Shown here: positions 14,036 through 26,069 of the stretch, in pieces
How the letters are laid out: each line of letters begins with the position of its first letter
Position numbering within the stretch: the stretch's first letter is position 1
From: Liolophura sinensis
Lineage: Eukaryota > Mollusca > Polyplacophora > Chitonida > Chitonidae
Reading direction: 5' to 3'
Assembly: GCF_032854445.1 (NCBI RefSeq)
Contig: NC_088301.1
Coordinates: 47,117,116-47,181,115, forward strand
Length of the DNA: 64,000 nucleotides
Notes under the pieces: generated by a model
Told to the model about the DNA's origin: nothing
What the model saw: only the letters and a program-made list of their open reading frames with translations
Database searches by the model: none
Made by a program: the position numbers and the translations under genes

Positions 14036-14047
14036 CAAGATGGCGGC
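14036..14047 (+). promoter_or_regulatory. YY1-like motif over the SMIM30 start codon
   Basis: TCAAGATGGCGG contains the AAGATGGCGGC core bound by YY1 at many animal translation starts; the same bases give a strong Kozak context. Binding is inferred only. Confidence 0.4.
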
Positions 14048-14216
14048 GGGTATGTGTTTGGAAGTGCTTGTGCTGGCAATTTTGGCTTTTTTGGTTCCAG
14101 GCGTCGAGGCATTTGACGCAGGGGATGCCATAGCACTTGTCTTAGGGCTCGTTATTGGAATTTTAGGAATATGTGCCTGTCTAGGCTATTATTCCAGAAG
14201 AAGGGCAGGGCTTTAG
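14040..14216 (+). CDS. SMIM30: Small integral membrane protein 30-like micropeptide
   Basis: A single-exon frame of 58 residues; human SMIM30 is 59. I chose the ATG at 14040 for its strong context (CAAGATGGCGG) and because the product then has family length; an in-frame ATG at 14007 is also open. Residues 1-20 are a hydrophobic signal-like segment ending PGVEA. The hallmark FDAGDAIALVLG (21-32) and the GICACLGYYSRRR segment (41-53) match the human VEAGDAIALLLG and GICACLGVYARKR. A second membrane helix spans about 28-48, followed by a short basic tail. SMIM30 is an ER/membrane micropeptide reported to act in growth signalling and membrane organisation; function here is by homology. It lies head-to-head with eIF4E3, 1.07 kb away. 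Confidence 0.88.
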   Translation: MAAGMCLEVLVLAILAFLVPGVEAFDAGDAIALVLGLVIGILGICACLGYYSRRRAGL

Positions 14217-16094
14217 CCCAACACACTGAGAAAACAGCATGAGGAAGAAGTAAATTATATGGAGTGAACATTGATGAATGGAAATGACTGGGGTAGCATA
14301 GTGCTTCTTTGGATGGCCTCAACATCATTATCACAAACGACTGTCTAATTATTCGTGGGTCTTTTGTGGGTTAAACGTTGCGGCAGAAAAATGTCAATCA
14401 TTTATAAATTACCACCTCAAATTATTCCTGCTGCATCCTACCTGCTTGGTGGACACAATTGCCAGGTATTGTTTTCAAGACAGAGCCACTCATGGTGTGC
14501 GGTTGACTCATACAACAAATCCTCCTTCGTTTTGCATCTGCTTTGTTGAGTGAATGACAGAGAGCCATTAATTGTTGACGATACAAGAAGTGAAATGTAA
14601 CCTGCAAAGTCTGGATGCTGAGTTGAACTGACATCACACAAAAGACAAGTGTTCATGGGGGTGGAATATATGAAGGAGAGTCTTTTAAGTTTCACCAATA
14701 TGGATTTAGGAAAGGACAGATACTTGTGATGATCACATGAAAGAGAATGCCCAAGAGAGTTGAGGGGAGTTCATCATCAGACTGAGTCTTGAGCCAAGGA
14801 ACAACGAAGTAACAAAATTGCTGGCAAGATGTGCTTGACAGTGATTGCACATGATCCTGTTGTGTTTTAATAATTTTTTCAGGCTGACACCAACTGATTG
14901 AAAGAAGGAAGTTGCTACAGTGCTCAAATGAAAGATGTTTCTTCATTGGATGTATTAAACCCATTGATAAACCACTTAAAATTATTTAACTTCTTTTCTC
15001 TGCGATATTATATTCTTTATTGGTAATTCCATAATTAAAAGTACTATCTGATATGAATTAAGCTAAACCTACATCATTGTTTTAAATGTTTTCTGTTTAT
15101 ACATATATGCATATATATCTATTTTTGTCAAAAAATTGTAATGTTTGGTACATTTGATAAAGTCTAATTGGCCAGAATCATTTAAAAATACAAGATAATT
15201 GTTGCACTTTTTGTATTGCAGTGCACATTTGGTCAGCATAACTTGCCTGATTGCACGACACACGTGTACAGTTCATGAGGCTGTGCTATATGCTATGCTT
15301 TGGTTCTTGTTGTACCATACAGTTGATGCTGAGATTACATTTTGTTCACTTGTGCATAAAAATGTTGTCTTTTGAACATAAATGTATTTTAATTCAACTC
15401 AACGTATTTATTCACAGTATAAACTATTACCACGCCCCCTCCCCCCAGTGAATAACAAATTGGTAATTATTTCCGATCGTGTAAGAGATAATGTTATGCA
15501 GTGGTATATAAAATGGTATTTCAACAAAGCATTTGAAAATTTGTTTTCTTTGCTATATAGCTGTAGTTTCTCTTTGGTTTATATCTGGTATTAAAGAGAA
15601 AGTGAAATTGAAAATCATTTACAGTTTACGTGCTTGCTATCTTTTTAATACCATAATGAACAAACAGAAATTACAGAATTCCTGTGCTATTAACATGGAC
15701 AAATGAAATTCATATTAAACTAATCGACAGTTGGCTCATGTCGCTAATCAAACAACACTTATCATTGTGTTTTTAAAAATTGTCTGACTTCCTAAGTATT
15801 CTGTATTGCATTGAGCCCATAAAGAAATGCAAGTGAAAAGTATCCATATGCATGTACTGGAAGTCGATGTAAAAACATTTAGTGTAAAAACATGATTTCC
15901 AGCCAATGCATAGCAATGGATTAACCCTACAAGACTAATATCTCTGGCTGAGAAAAATAACTTGTCCATAAATCATTTAGTACAGCTCAATTTATTGTTG
16001 TGGAAACTACATATATTTCACAAAATGATGTGGTGTATATATATACATGTATATATTGGTTTGTATATGTGTACATGTATACATATAATACGCA

Positions 16095-16167
16095 GGCACT
16101 GTCATATAAGTGAAATATTCTTGAGTACAGAGTAAAACACCAATCAGATAAATAAATAAATAAATAG
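16095..16167 (+). mobile_element. SINE family 1, 3' fragment
   Basis: Matches the last 70 bases of the family (GTCATATAAGTGAAATATTCTTGAG, then AAAACACCAATCAGATAAATAAAT), with no tRNA-like head. Confidence 0.8.
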
Positions 16168-17200
16168 TATACAGGTGTTTATAACAGTATGTTTTTGTCA
16201 AAATATATAACCAACAGTAGGACACTTCTGAGTATGTGGGGTTTTCTTTTGCTGATATGTGCAGAAAAGCTTGTGTGAGGACAGCCAGTTTTTATTTGTC
16301 TTGAATGAATTCTGAGCAAAAAATTTGATTGAAATAGTACATAGCTAAACACAGAACTTAGACTTCACTCCAATTATCACAGTTATGTCATAAAGTCCAT
16401 GAAATATTGATTACTTGGCTATTAGTTATGACATACTTATTTTTCCCTTTTCACTGGACCAATGACACCCTTTGAGAGCCTGCTGTTGCAAGAAAAGTTC
16501 AGAACATAGTACATTTTTTTTTAGAAACGGGGGGTTGATTAAAGACCAAGTGGATTTGATACTGTTTGGGCTTCACAGCAAGTGGGTTTTTTTTTTCAGA
16601 ATTTCATTAGGATGGAGTACATGATCATATATTCCCTTCTCTGACCAGTAACATCGAGCATTAGATGATTTAACCAAAATAGCTAATAGCCCATGGAAAA
16701 ATTTGGAAGACTAGTTGGTCCTCATTGAAATGTAGTAGCATGCTGATCACAACAAATAAATGTTATTTAACCGAATGTTATACGCTGTAGGTGTGCAGTA
16801 GTTATTGAACTTTCTAAAGAAATTTTCTTTTCAGGCCTTTTAACTCTTACTTATGGCTAAATAATTTATTTTGTTTGAATCCGTAAGCTATTAAGCTGCT
16901 TTTAGGTGCAGGGTTACTTACCTTGTATTTGTGATTTCCATCCATATGTTTTCTTTAGATTTACCTGATGTGTGGAATACAAGCATAGTAGCATACTTGT
17001 AAACAGAGACAACAAGTCCTGTTGGGTGTGTTGTAATAGTGGGCTATACCAGGGTTCATTTTTTGACGCTTGTAAATAAAAGTACATCACATTTATATGT
17101 ACATACATAGATGTTGGTCAAGTTTTTGTTTTGTTCATAGTAACTTGCAGGTGTCAGTACATCTAGATACTGCACAGCGTTCAATCTCTAAAGAAAACAG

Positions 17201-17449
17201 GGCATCTGTAGCTCAGTTGGTTAGTGCGCTAGCGCAGTGTAATGACCCAGGAGTCTCTCACCATTGCGGTCGCTGCGAGTTCAAGCCCAACTCATGCTGG
17301 CGTCCTGTCCGGCCGTACGTGGGAAGGTACGCCTGCAACCTGCGGATGGTCGTGGGTTTCCTCCGGGCTGTGCCCGGTTTCCACCCACCCTAATATAAGG
17401 GAAATATTCTTGAATACGGCGTAAAACACCAATCAAATAAATAAATAAA
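17201..17449 (+). mobile_element. tRNA-derived SINE (family 1), complete, 14-bp target-site duplication
   Basis: The head reads GTAGCTCAGTTGGTTAGTGC (A box) and GCGAGTTCAAGCCC (B box); the body has GGATGGTCGTGGGTTTCCTC; the tail is AAAACACCAATCAAATAAATAAATAAAT. The flanks carry an exact duplication, TCTAAAGAAAACAG, at 17187-17200 and 17450-17463. With its intact head and perfect flanks it is the youngest-looking copy in the window. Confidence 0.93.
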
Positions 17450-17857
17450 TCTAAAGAAAACAGTTTTAATCTTTGCTAGATCAGTGTTAGTGAGGTCATG
17501 CGCTGCCTCCGACAGACATTGCCTTACCATTTACCAATCTGCAGTCTCCAAGAATACAGGTGAGGGATTTGGTAAAGGGTGCAACTCCCAGACATCTAAA
17601 GAAAGAGTTCTAGCTGTGCACTGTGGGTGGCTAATGTACACTATATATCGGTGAACCAATATTTTGGAGCAGGTGAGTTGTTACCAGAGTGGAGTGGGGT
17701 GGGGGGAGAAGGAAGCTCCCTTGGTTCCACAGTCTCTGATGTACATGTATGTGTTGCAACCCTTGTGTATTCAGTTCAGACCATTGTACATTTTCAGATT
17801 CTTTTCCTCTGAATTCAGGTACATGTGTGTGTATGAGGTAAAGTCCTGAAATCTACC

Positions 17858-17916
17858 TTTCACATGACTGAAAATTTGTTAAGTACAAAGTTAAACCCTA
17901 AGCATTCACTCACTCC
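17858..17916 (+). mobile_element. SINE family 2, 3' fragment
   Basis: The tail CATGACTGAAAATTTGTTAAGTAC... GTTAAACCCTAAGCATTCACTCACTC matches the end of the fuller copy at 22858-23186. Confidence 0.7.
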
Positions 17917-19823
17917 TAAAATCTGTTAGCAGGGCAAATCACTGGACATTTACGTCAGTTTATATTTGAAATTTGTGAAAGTGGTAAATGTTTCACAATT
18001 ACAAGTCATCCCCTTTGTGTTGTCATAGGTATCAGGGCCCTGTGTCACAAGGATGTCATATCTGTAGATAATTGCACATATAGGACAATGGTACAGTAAT
18101 GGTGACATATGAAATATCTTAGGACAAATGTACGGAAGGCAAATGTCTTTTATGCATGATAAAAAATGTTGTACGGTGCTTTGTGAAACTGAGCCCTGGT
18201 GACCATATTTCTTGCACATTGTACTTCTGTGATAGTTTCCGTAATTACAACTTTCAGATTGCATATGCTCACCTCAAAATGTTTACTGCAGCAGGTATGC
18301 TTTCAGATGCCCTGAAATTGTTTTATGGATTTTTCATTTTTCACATACATTCAATGTAGTTTTATGTGCTTAATAGTCTACAGGGCCCATGTGTGTGCAT
18401 CGGCCTTCATTTTGTTGGTTGCCATTAAATTGGTTTGCTTTTTTTTTTCATTGATAAAAATTGGTATGGCTCCATCCAAACAGGCCATACTAATTGAGAC
18501 GCTTATGTGTGAGTAAGCACTCATTTGGTACATGTATGCTCACAACTGTAGACAGCAATTAAACACTCCTCAAAATAAGTCTTAAATTAATGTAGGCACA
18601 TTGTTCAGAGGTGATTACAGACTACAGTTAAAATTTAATGAGGAAGGTGTGATGTGCATTGAACATACATGTAGCTGGTTAACTGTGCTTAATGATTTAT
18701 TTATAGGTTTATGGAGGCCAGTTGATTGTTTCACCCCATAACTTACCTGAGAGAAGATAATGTTCGTAAATGTATTAATGATCAAGATATAGGTAGGTTG
18801 GTTATTTAAACAACATGGTACTGCATGTATCCCATTGGTCATCAGTTCAAATGTGAATGGATAATTGTAAGAAATATTTAGATACGGTACCATACTGAAA
18901 GAATCCCGCATTTAGATTGGGCATGGCGGCAAATACTTCATCATGTACTATTAATGCTATCAAAGAAACTTAGATATCTAATGTATACATGCATACACTG
19001 GTTTGACACAATAATGGATACCAAAAATATGCACTCACACACAATTCATCATTTAGTGATTTTTTTTTGTGTGTGTTAATGGCAAAAATTGTTTAAAAAT
19101 ATCTGATACATGGATTGTAATATGAAGCAATACATGGCCAAGGTACATGGAGGGCCTTGGGAATACTGGATTAAGAGTATGCATGTACAGAAGTCTGTGG
19201 TCTATGCAGGCCTTAATGAAGAAAATGTCTCATGTATGTAATGAATGGTTCCAATTTCATTCACAGATGGCATCTCTTGGCGTTTTCTATTGTTATTTTA
19301 TGGTTGTCATACATGCAGGAATTTAAATATTAATGGGACTTCTCCACACCTTTTGGGCTTTATTGGAATTGGAAGTCCCCCTTTGATTTATTATTGATTT
19401 ATGCATTACTACACGCAAGCACCTGGTAGAATTTGACAGAATACATGTAAGGTTTTCCCAGCAAGCATACTTGTGTGTGGTGGCCAAGACCTACAGTTTT
19501 TGTGTTATACCTGGTCCTTGATGGAGTACATACTTTACCAAGATTTCAGATTTGGTCATACAAGTGAACAATTTCTCTTTTAAGGTAGGTTTTCCAGCTT
19601 TGTGTATTATAATGTAATAGAACAGATCTTGTTCACATTTTTCTTTTTTTCCAGAATTTGTAAAGCACAGCTACAGAACTGGTTAATTGATTTCCTGTTT
19701 ATATGCATTTTATACATGATTTGCCAATCCCAGACATTGTTCATTGGATCCACTATTGTTATTCCTTTTAATATGTTTATAATATGTTAGCATATCTTCT
19801 CTGTGCCAAAGAAAGATATAACA

Positions 19824-19857
19824 CTATGATGTGTTTTGGTTACAAAACACATCATAG
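19824..19857. other. Perfect 15-bp hairpin
   Basis: CTATGATGTGTTTTG, loop GTTA, then CAAAACACATCATAG. There are no mismatches in the stem. It could be a foldback remnant or a short structured RNA element; no repeat partner was noticed. Confidence 0.6.
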
Positions 19858-20379
19858 AGACCAGTACATAGGCCCAAATTTGTTTCCATTCATGAACCGT
19901 TAACAAGTCTTAGTTTTAATGATTTTAGAAAGGCCATGTTGTTTTATGTATGGTTGGGACGTAGGATGATATCCTACTGGGTAGATGAAATTTCAGCCCC
20001 TAAAATGAATCTATTACCAATATTTACCGCTAACATGTCTGAAACGCACCTTTAGCTCTAGGCCGATGTTTAGAGCAAAAACAGTATTTGGACTGTTTGA
20101 CACTTAATTGCAACTGAAGTATAAGGTTTGTTTCCTCAATGTGTTGCGCGCGTAATTCAGGTAATTAAATAAAACTTCATGTTCATATCGGCACCATGCA
20201 AGCTTTCCACATGCTGTAAAATATAGGCCGACATAATTTTCAAAACAGTTTACATGTAACCTTCCGTCCTGAGGTGTGTTCGAATATGAATCAATATTTC
20301 GATGTCCATGGAATGACAACTAAGTTGCAAAATAGTTTGTCATATTCTACAGACAGTGGTTTTTATTTGTAGACATTTC

Positions 20380-20900
20380 TGAGCGCCCACCGTTTTGTTT
20401 TTCGGGGACCGTAACGGGTATATTTAATTTGTTTACTATGTTTTGACTATCTAGAGAATATGTCAGTGTGGAGCTACAACTATCGGTAGCAACAAATATC
20501 GCCTGTGACAGATAATTTACCAAACACACCACACAAGTTCAGCGATTTCAGACTATCGCAATATGACAGCGGCAAGTCGACGTCTGGGACGTTAAGGCGG
20601 TCTTGTGTGGTGGAGGTGAAAATGTCACATGCAAACGTTCCCGCGAGACAGTTTAAAGTATATTTACGATCAACGAACGTGTTGTTGAAGGGAAACATGG
20701 GCTTATTTTGTGATATAGCCGCATACAATACTAAGACGGCGAAAGTTCTAACTCTGAAGAGCGGACAAACATGTACGGAGCCTAGTTTGGCTAGAATGGA
20801 ATGGCTATCCAATGACTTGGGAGTGCATGCTGCCTATGATGTCCATTTTCCCATCACTATCAGTTTTGCAGTTGTACTAGTACCAGTACTAACTAGGTAG
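20380..20900. promoter_or_regulatory. CpG-richer block, possible distal promoter
   Basis: This half-kilobase has many more CpG dinucleotides than its surroundings (for example GAGCGCCCACCG, GGCAAGTCGACGTCTGGGACG, CCCGCGAGACAG). A 131-codon plus-strand frame (20505-20900) and an overlapping minus frame are open, which fits low stop density in GC-richer DNA. It may be a promoter or 5' UTR exon, for instance of the large plus-strand gene 11 kb downstream. I recognise no protein in it. Confidence 0.3.
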
Positions 20901-21061
20901 TGCAATGGGGATGGAGAGGAATTTGTTCTTATTAAAGGATAAAACAAAGCCATAATGATTACAGGTTGCTTTGCAAGCCATTAGCCGCTGGCATCTATAG
21001 AGCGATGGGGCGCAGAACTGTACATAGGCCTCTCTATAGGGTAGTTTATGTAGATTCACTC

Positions 21062-21588
21062 TGTGCTATTTTAAACTTCTGACATTCATTGTAACACTGA
21101 GTCCATCGCCGACTCTCGAAAACATGGCGTGGATTTCAAAATCTCATCTCCTTCCAACTTGTGGTTGTCCAACTCACTTCCTCTGTGGATTTGAATATAA
21201 TTTCCCGGTGGATCTCTGATACTTTCTTTTGCTGCCTTTGTGGTCACACTGACTGCTAGAATTTCGGCGGTACCAAGTGCCTGGCTGTAGACAGCCATGT
21301 TCAAGTGTCACATAACATAGTTCTGGGTTTAAAATGCAAGAGAGTTTTGGCATTGAAATCCTAGAGAAAGCTGTTATATTTCCTTTGCCATTTGCAAGAA
21401 CAACTTCAGTTTTCCTAATTAAACCAAAATGGAATGAAAAGAACATGCATGTAAGTTTGGGTGCTGTCAGTGCCGACTTGATTGAAATCGGCTCCATGAA
21501 GTTGGAGTGCGCAGATGTGAGGCGATTTGGTTGAGAGGTGGCGATGGACTCAGTTTTACGATGAATGTCAGAATATTAAAATAGCACA
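21062..21588. mobile_element. Non-autonomous DNA element with long terminal inverted repeats
   Basis: The arms 21062-21110 and 21540-21588 are inverted copies sharing TGTGCTATTTTAA, TCTGACATTCAT and ACTGAGTCCATCGCC, with only a few differences over 49 bases; weaker similarity extends about 20-30 bases inward. The 430-base interior has no long frame or transposase motif, so this fits a MITE or foldback element. Target-site duplication not resolved. Confidence 0.65.
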
Positions 21589-22857
21589 CTGAGTCCATGA
21601 AGATGGAGTAATCTATAGGGATTCCATCTACCTATCTAGTCCAGCAGGAAAATTTGTAACTCTAGCCTGCCCTAATCAGCTAATGATTAATATGCATTGT
21701 CCCAAGCATAAGCTCTCTTATCAACCCTATAGAACTGGTCCGGTCATAGCACTGTCTGTGTACTGTGTATAAAGAAGGACATTATTAAGGATGGAAAGTG
21801 TTACCGATTAAAAATAAAACATTTCTGTGCTAGTTTTTACACCTATCTGTACTTCATGGTGTTCTGCGAGTCTCCTACTGCTAATAGTTGGAAATATCCA
21901 CAATGTTGACAGTCCCTGAAAACATCACATATATCAGTGTTTTATAAGAACACAGCTCTATTCCATAATATCCCCCTACATCATATTATGGAAAAGAATA
22001 GATAGAAGACAGTATCTCATCCCATATCCCATCACTAATCTACATGTTGACATTTTGATGGATTTTCTTCACACTTTGGATATTTCTGACAAACTGTTGG
22101 TAGGAGTTGAAGGACACCACAAAGTTTAGATGAGTGTAAAGTTAACAGAGAAATAATTTATTTTTAAAATCAGTGAAACTTTGTTCCGACCTTGTGCTTT
22201 GTTATATACCCTGATTCTTCTAATTTTCGGGACATGTATTAGTAGTGCTGAAAGCAGAACATTACTTTTCCCAACTTTTGAAAAAGTAAAAAAAAAAAGA
22301 GTATGTTGTTCATTAGATGGCCTAACCATGTGAAAAAAGAAACTAACTCTTCCTGCTACAGGTACATGTATGTTGGCTAAAAAGAGCAGACCAGGTGTCC
22401 CAAAAATTAGAAATAAGGTATAAAGTACAAAGATAGTAATATGCCCAGGCCAGTCATGTCAATACAAGGGCCTGTATGCCGAGTCAAGCGACCTGTATAT
22501 TTATCAATACTTCATTGGTAAAGCATCCTTCAACAGTAATTCGGCCATTGAAACTTGATTCGAACACATCAAACGAATGTTTTGAATTCTCACCTGCGGC
22601 AAAGTACATGTTGGCTTTTTGAAAGATAGATTGTTGACCATGAAATCCAATAACCAGAGCCTTCTAGAAAGAAATTTTTGAACTTCCATGCTAAACCTGC
22701 TAAATATGACTGGTGCCTATCTCTATGTAGTGGAGGCCTGGCTAGCTTGAGCTATATAGCTATTATTTCGAGATAGCTCTGTCATTATGTTTGACAAAAT
22801 TTTAATCAGCCAAAGATGGCCCCCAAATCAACATCCGCATGCGCTCCTTTTAAAAAC

Positions 22858-23186
22858 TAGATGCCGGCTTAATGGTTAGCGTGTCCGCCTTGAAGTCGAG
22901 AGACCTGGGATCAAATCTGGGTCGAATCACCAAAGGCTTTAAAAGTGGTAGTTGTTGCCTCACTTGGCTCTAAGCAGTGAGAGGTTAGAGCAAGGAAACA
23001 GGACTGGTTAGTACGGTGTCAGTATGATTTGACTGGGTGGTGTGTCATGTCTGGTGTCTTCTGTATGATACTTCATGGTGACAGCACTTTGGTGGCTTGA
23101 ACTGGCCCTGCCACAGCAATGACTTCTTGTCATCATGACTGAAACATTGTTAAGTACGATGTTAAACCCCAAGCATTCATTTGTTC
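22858..23186 (+). mobile_element. tRNA-derived SINE (family 2)
   Basis: The head resembles a tRNA (GGCTTAATGGTTAGCGTGTC as A box; GACCTGGGATCAAATCTGGG as B box), then a body of about 220 bases, then the tail GACTGAAACATTGTTAAGTA... GTTAAACCCCAAGCATTCA. It is unrelated to family 1 in body and tail. It is not a functional tRNA because no acceptor-stem partner follows the B box. Confidence 0.8.
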
Positions 23187-23474
23187 AATCCCATTTGCTG
23201 ATGATAGGTCACACCAATTTAAATTGTTGTCATATGAGCAGAAAAAATCTATTTTCAATGTTGTACGATGCTATAAAATGAAACTTCAAAATCGTAGAAG
23301 ACTTAGACATTTACATGATCAGACTATATTGAGAGACAGAATAAATAGGTGTATTTTTAGCTTTATTTTAATTCCATTTTTATTTTTTAATGTTAGAACT
23401 AGGGTACAGTGTGGTTCCATTTATCTCTCTCCACAGTTGTTCCATTTATCTCTCTCCTCAGATGAATTTACTGC

Positions 23475-23600
23475 TGAAATGAAATGGCAACTTTCAGTGT
23501 ACTTTATGCACATTTTTAATTTGATGTTGGAGACCAAACTACATTGGTTGGATTGGCTTTCTCCCAAATCCCAATTTGGAGCCACAAATGTCCCAGTTTG
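23475..23600 (+). repeat. MITE-like family A, partial
   Basis: Shares GCAACTTTCAGTGTACTTTA, TGCACATTTTTAATTTGATG and AAACTACATTGGTTGGATTGG with copies at 27655, 28735, 45760 and 56262; its right part diverges. Confidence 0.6.
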
Positions 23601-24600
23601 AGACTGATTTCTTAAAATACTGGGACACACTTTTTGGATATGCATACCTCTAGTTCATTGTTTGAACAGTTGGGTTTAGGTATAATATGAGAAGGTATGT
23701 GACTTAGGTTCAGTGCCTGTTAATTGTACATATTGACTATTTAAAAATCACAGCTCCTTGATACATTTTTTCCCCCCAAAAATACGATTTTACAATAAAA
23801 TTTTCCCCTTTCTAAAATTTGTGGATTATTCCCTAGCTGTAGCCAGCACACTGTAATTCTGTCTGAAGCCTATGATATGATAATAGAAATGGCATATGGC
23901 GCTATTTTCAGGTAGAACAAAAAAGATAAAACATGAAGTGTAGGAAAAATCGATGCAGAACAGTTTGATGAGCGTAGAAATTCTTGCCATGTCAGTTTGA
24001 TCATGTAATTGCCACTTTGTATAACCACAGGCAATATCAGTAACAACCATGCAAGAGATACTTTGGTGCCAATATTAACCTTTGGGCTTATGTAATCACA
24101 CATTGTAATGTGAGGTCTCTTGCCAATACCATTAGAGAGCACTAAACCAGTCAGGCAGAACAGTAGAAGTTATAGAGCTTGAGTGGGTTGCTCAGTTGAA
24201 GGGTGTTATGAAATACCCGCGATTTTCAATCTGTATTGCTTTATTTGATCTATATAAACTGTTGACAGGTATGTGTATTGCCATACAAGTCTCAGAAAAC
24301 GTGAAAAGAAAAAAAAGTGGTTTACAGTGGTAAGTGCATATTTTACTTTAAACACTGTCATCCCACTCCCATATAAGCCTGGGGGAAAACCGCTATGCTA
24401 TTCCCCAAACTTGAAGTCCTAGTATGTGTCCGTGTAAGTGCCACAGAGAGGAACTCCCATGAACAAGGGGAGGGAACGCTCAAAAATTAATCTCTTAAGT
24501 TTAACAATGTCTTGTCTGAGTGATGCTAGAATGTGGACTGTTGTTACACCATCATACTGTGTCATGTTCAAGGTAATATCCTGTTAGTCTAATTGAATCT

Positions 24601-24757
24601 TTATTTATTTATGTATCTGATTGGTGTTATACACTGTACTGAAGAATATTTCATCTTTTTGATTTTGACCAGCGTTATGGTGGGAGGAAACCAGGCAGAG
24701 CCCGGGGATAGCCACTACCATCCACAGGTTGCTTAATCACCTTCCCACGTACAGCCA
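24601..24757 (-). mobile_element. SINE family 1, truncated
   Basis: Tail and central body are present (GATTGGTGTTATACACTGTA, GGTGGGAGGAAACC, CTTCCCACGTACAGCC on the plus strand); the tRNA-like head is missing. Confidence 0.85.
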
Positions 24758-25044
24758 AATAGAATCATATTTATGCTGAATTTTATGTTATCAATGGTCA
24801 GAAATATATGGAAATGACAGTGAACCAGTTTAGCTTCTCCAATTTAGCAGTTGATGTCACCAAAGCAGGTGATTTAATTTCGGGAATGATGGGTTCAGTG
24901 CCATTTTCACACCACAATAATTAAGCTGAGAACCTTTTTTGTAGTTCTAAATGTTAGGCCACCTCAAGTACTTTGTATTAAGACATATAAACAAAGTGTT
25001 TAATGTATCCTGTAACTCAGGCATTACAGTGGTTTTCTCTTGGG

Positions 25045-25128
25045 AAGTCTGGTTTCCTTTGACCACAATCCATAATACAAGTGAAGTATTATTGAGTACA
25101 CAGTGAAACACCAATAAAATAAAATTAA
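25045..25128 (+). mobile_element. SINE family 1, decayed 3' fragment
   Basis: ACAAGTGAAGTATTATTGAG followed by GTGAAACACCAATAAAATAAA resembles the family tail with several changes. Confidence 0.6.
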
Positions 25129-25377
25129 AAAAAAAAACCCTCTCTGGTATCAGAAATTAATTATCGAGTAAAAGTAATCATTCGTGAAATTTCATGACTG
25201 GATTGGTCAAAGAATTTTCCTTGCCAGTCAATAGAATCCACACAGTGAAGGTCTCAGTATATCACTAATTAATTTATATCACATTGTAGGCTGCAAAATA
25301 AGAAAGAAGATGCATATAGGGTCATATGAACTTCATAAAGTTATGATTTGCAACACTGATGATTTTTCAAGGTTTCA

Positions 25378-25577
25378 AATGTGAGTGCCTTATACTTTTG
25401 TCAGCTTGCACACATCATGTAGGCCCCTAAACCATAATCAGATGTGAGTGCCCTATATAAATTTTCGTCAGCTTGAACACAACATGTAGGCCCCTAAGCC
25501 ATAATCAGATGTGAATTCCCTATATTTTTGTCAGCTTGCACACAACATTTAGGCTCCTAAACCGTAGCTAGATGTGC
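25378..25577. repeat. Three-copy minisatellite, unit about 65 bp
   Basis: Units start near 25378, 25441 and 25508. Each has GATGTGAGTGCCCTATA, then GTCAGCTTGCACACAACATG and TAGGCCCCTAAACC, with a few substitutions. Confidence 0.85.
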
Positions 25578-26008
25578 ATATAGAAACACATTATGAGCCA
25601 TTTGGAGAAAATCTATTTTTTGTTTTGATTTGAAATGGTTGTATATTATTATATATTGTTGATTTTAAAGTGTATAATGCTCAGTAATTTTCTAAAGCGA
25701 GGTAAAGTTATCCTTAATACATTTAATGCCTAACTTAGGTACCCAGTGATCGCCCGATTCGCCCATAGTCCAGAGCTGCCCTTCACTGGGTTTGGAGTGA
25801 ATCTGCTTCACATGTTAAGTTGTTTAGTTTGTGAACTTATATCCTTACGAGTCCAGCTGTGACAAAACAGGTTTGAACAGTCTGATATTTAATCTATCAC
25901 CCCCCTTACTGTGATGTAGTGTGCATGCAGAAGTGGGAAATATGTGCAGACTTGTCCCCACTACCTCTGCCAATATGTCTGAGCTTTTAATCTTTTATTG
26001 AGCTTCAG

Positions 26009-26069
26009 GTGCCTGGGCTAGACAGTAGTGCTGGATTAATGAGAGCCAACGCCTGGTTTACCAAGAAAG
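26009..26069 (+). other. Candidate upstream exon of the large gene (uncertain)
   Basis: A 61-base segment has a pyrimidine-rich acceptor (GAGCTTCAG) and a strong donor (AAAG|GTAAGT). One frame is open (VPGLDSSAGLMRANAWFTKK), but it leaves phase 1 and cannot join in frame to the exon at 32042 or 33503. It could be a 5' UTR exon, an alternative first coding exon with an unseen partner, or chance. Confidence 0.3.

Larger units (their letters stand above)
14217..20380. other. Intergenic stretch without supported genes
   Basis: It presumably begins with the SMIM30-like 3' UTR (ATTAAA at about 15591 is one possible poly(A) signal). Beyond that I see only repeats: SINE pieces at 16095 and 17858, a complete SINE at 17201, and a perfect hairpin at 19824. 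Frames of 60-100 codons on both strands look like noise. Confidence 0.5.

Noticed and set aside
17201-17290. tRNA gene
   Set aside because: Same reason; it is the head of a complete SINE with target-site duplication.
20505-20900. 131-codon plus-strand frame
   Set aside because: No recognisable domain, an overlapping open minus frame, and no convincing donor linking it downstream; kept only as a CpG-rich possible promoter.
22858-22930. tRNA gene
   Set aside because: A- and B-box-like motifs are present but no acceptor-stem partner; it continues into a SINE body.
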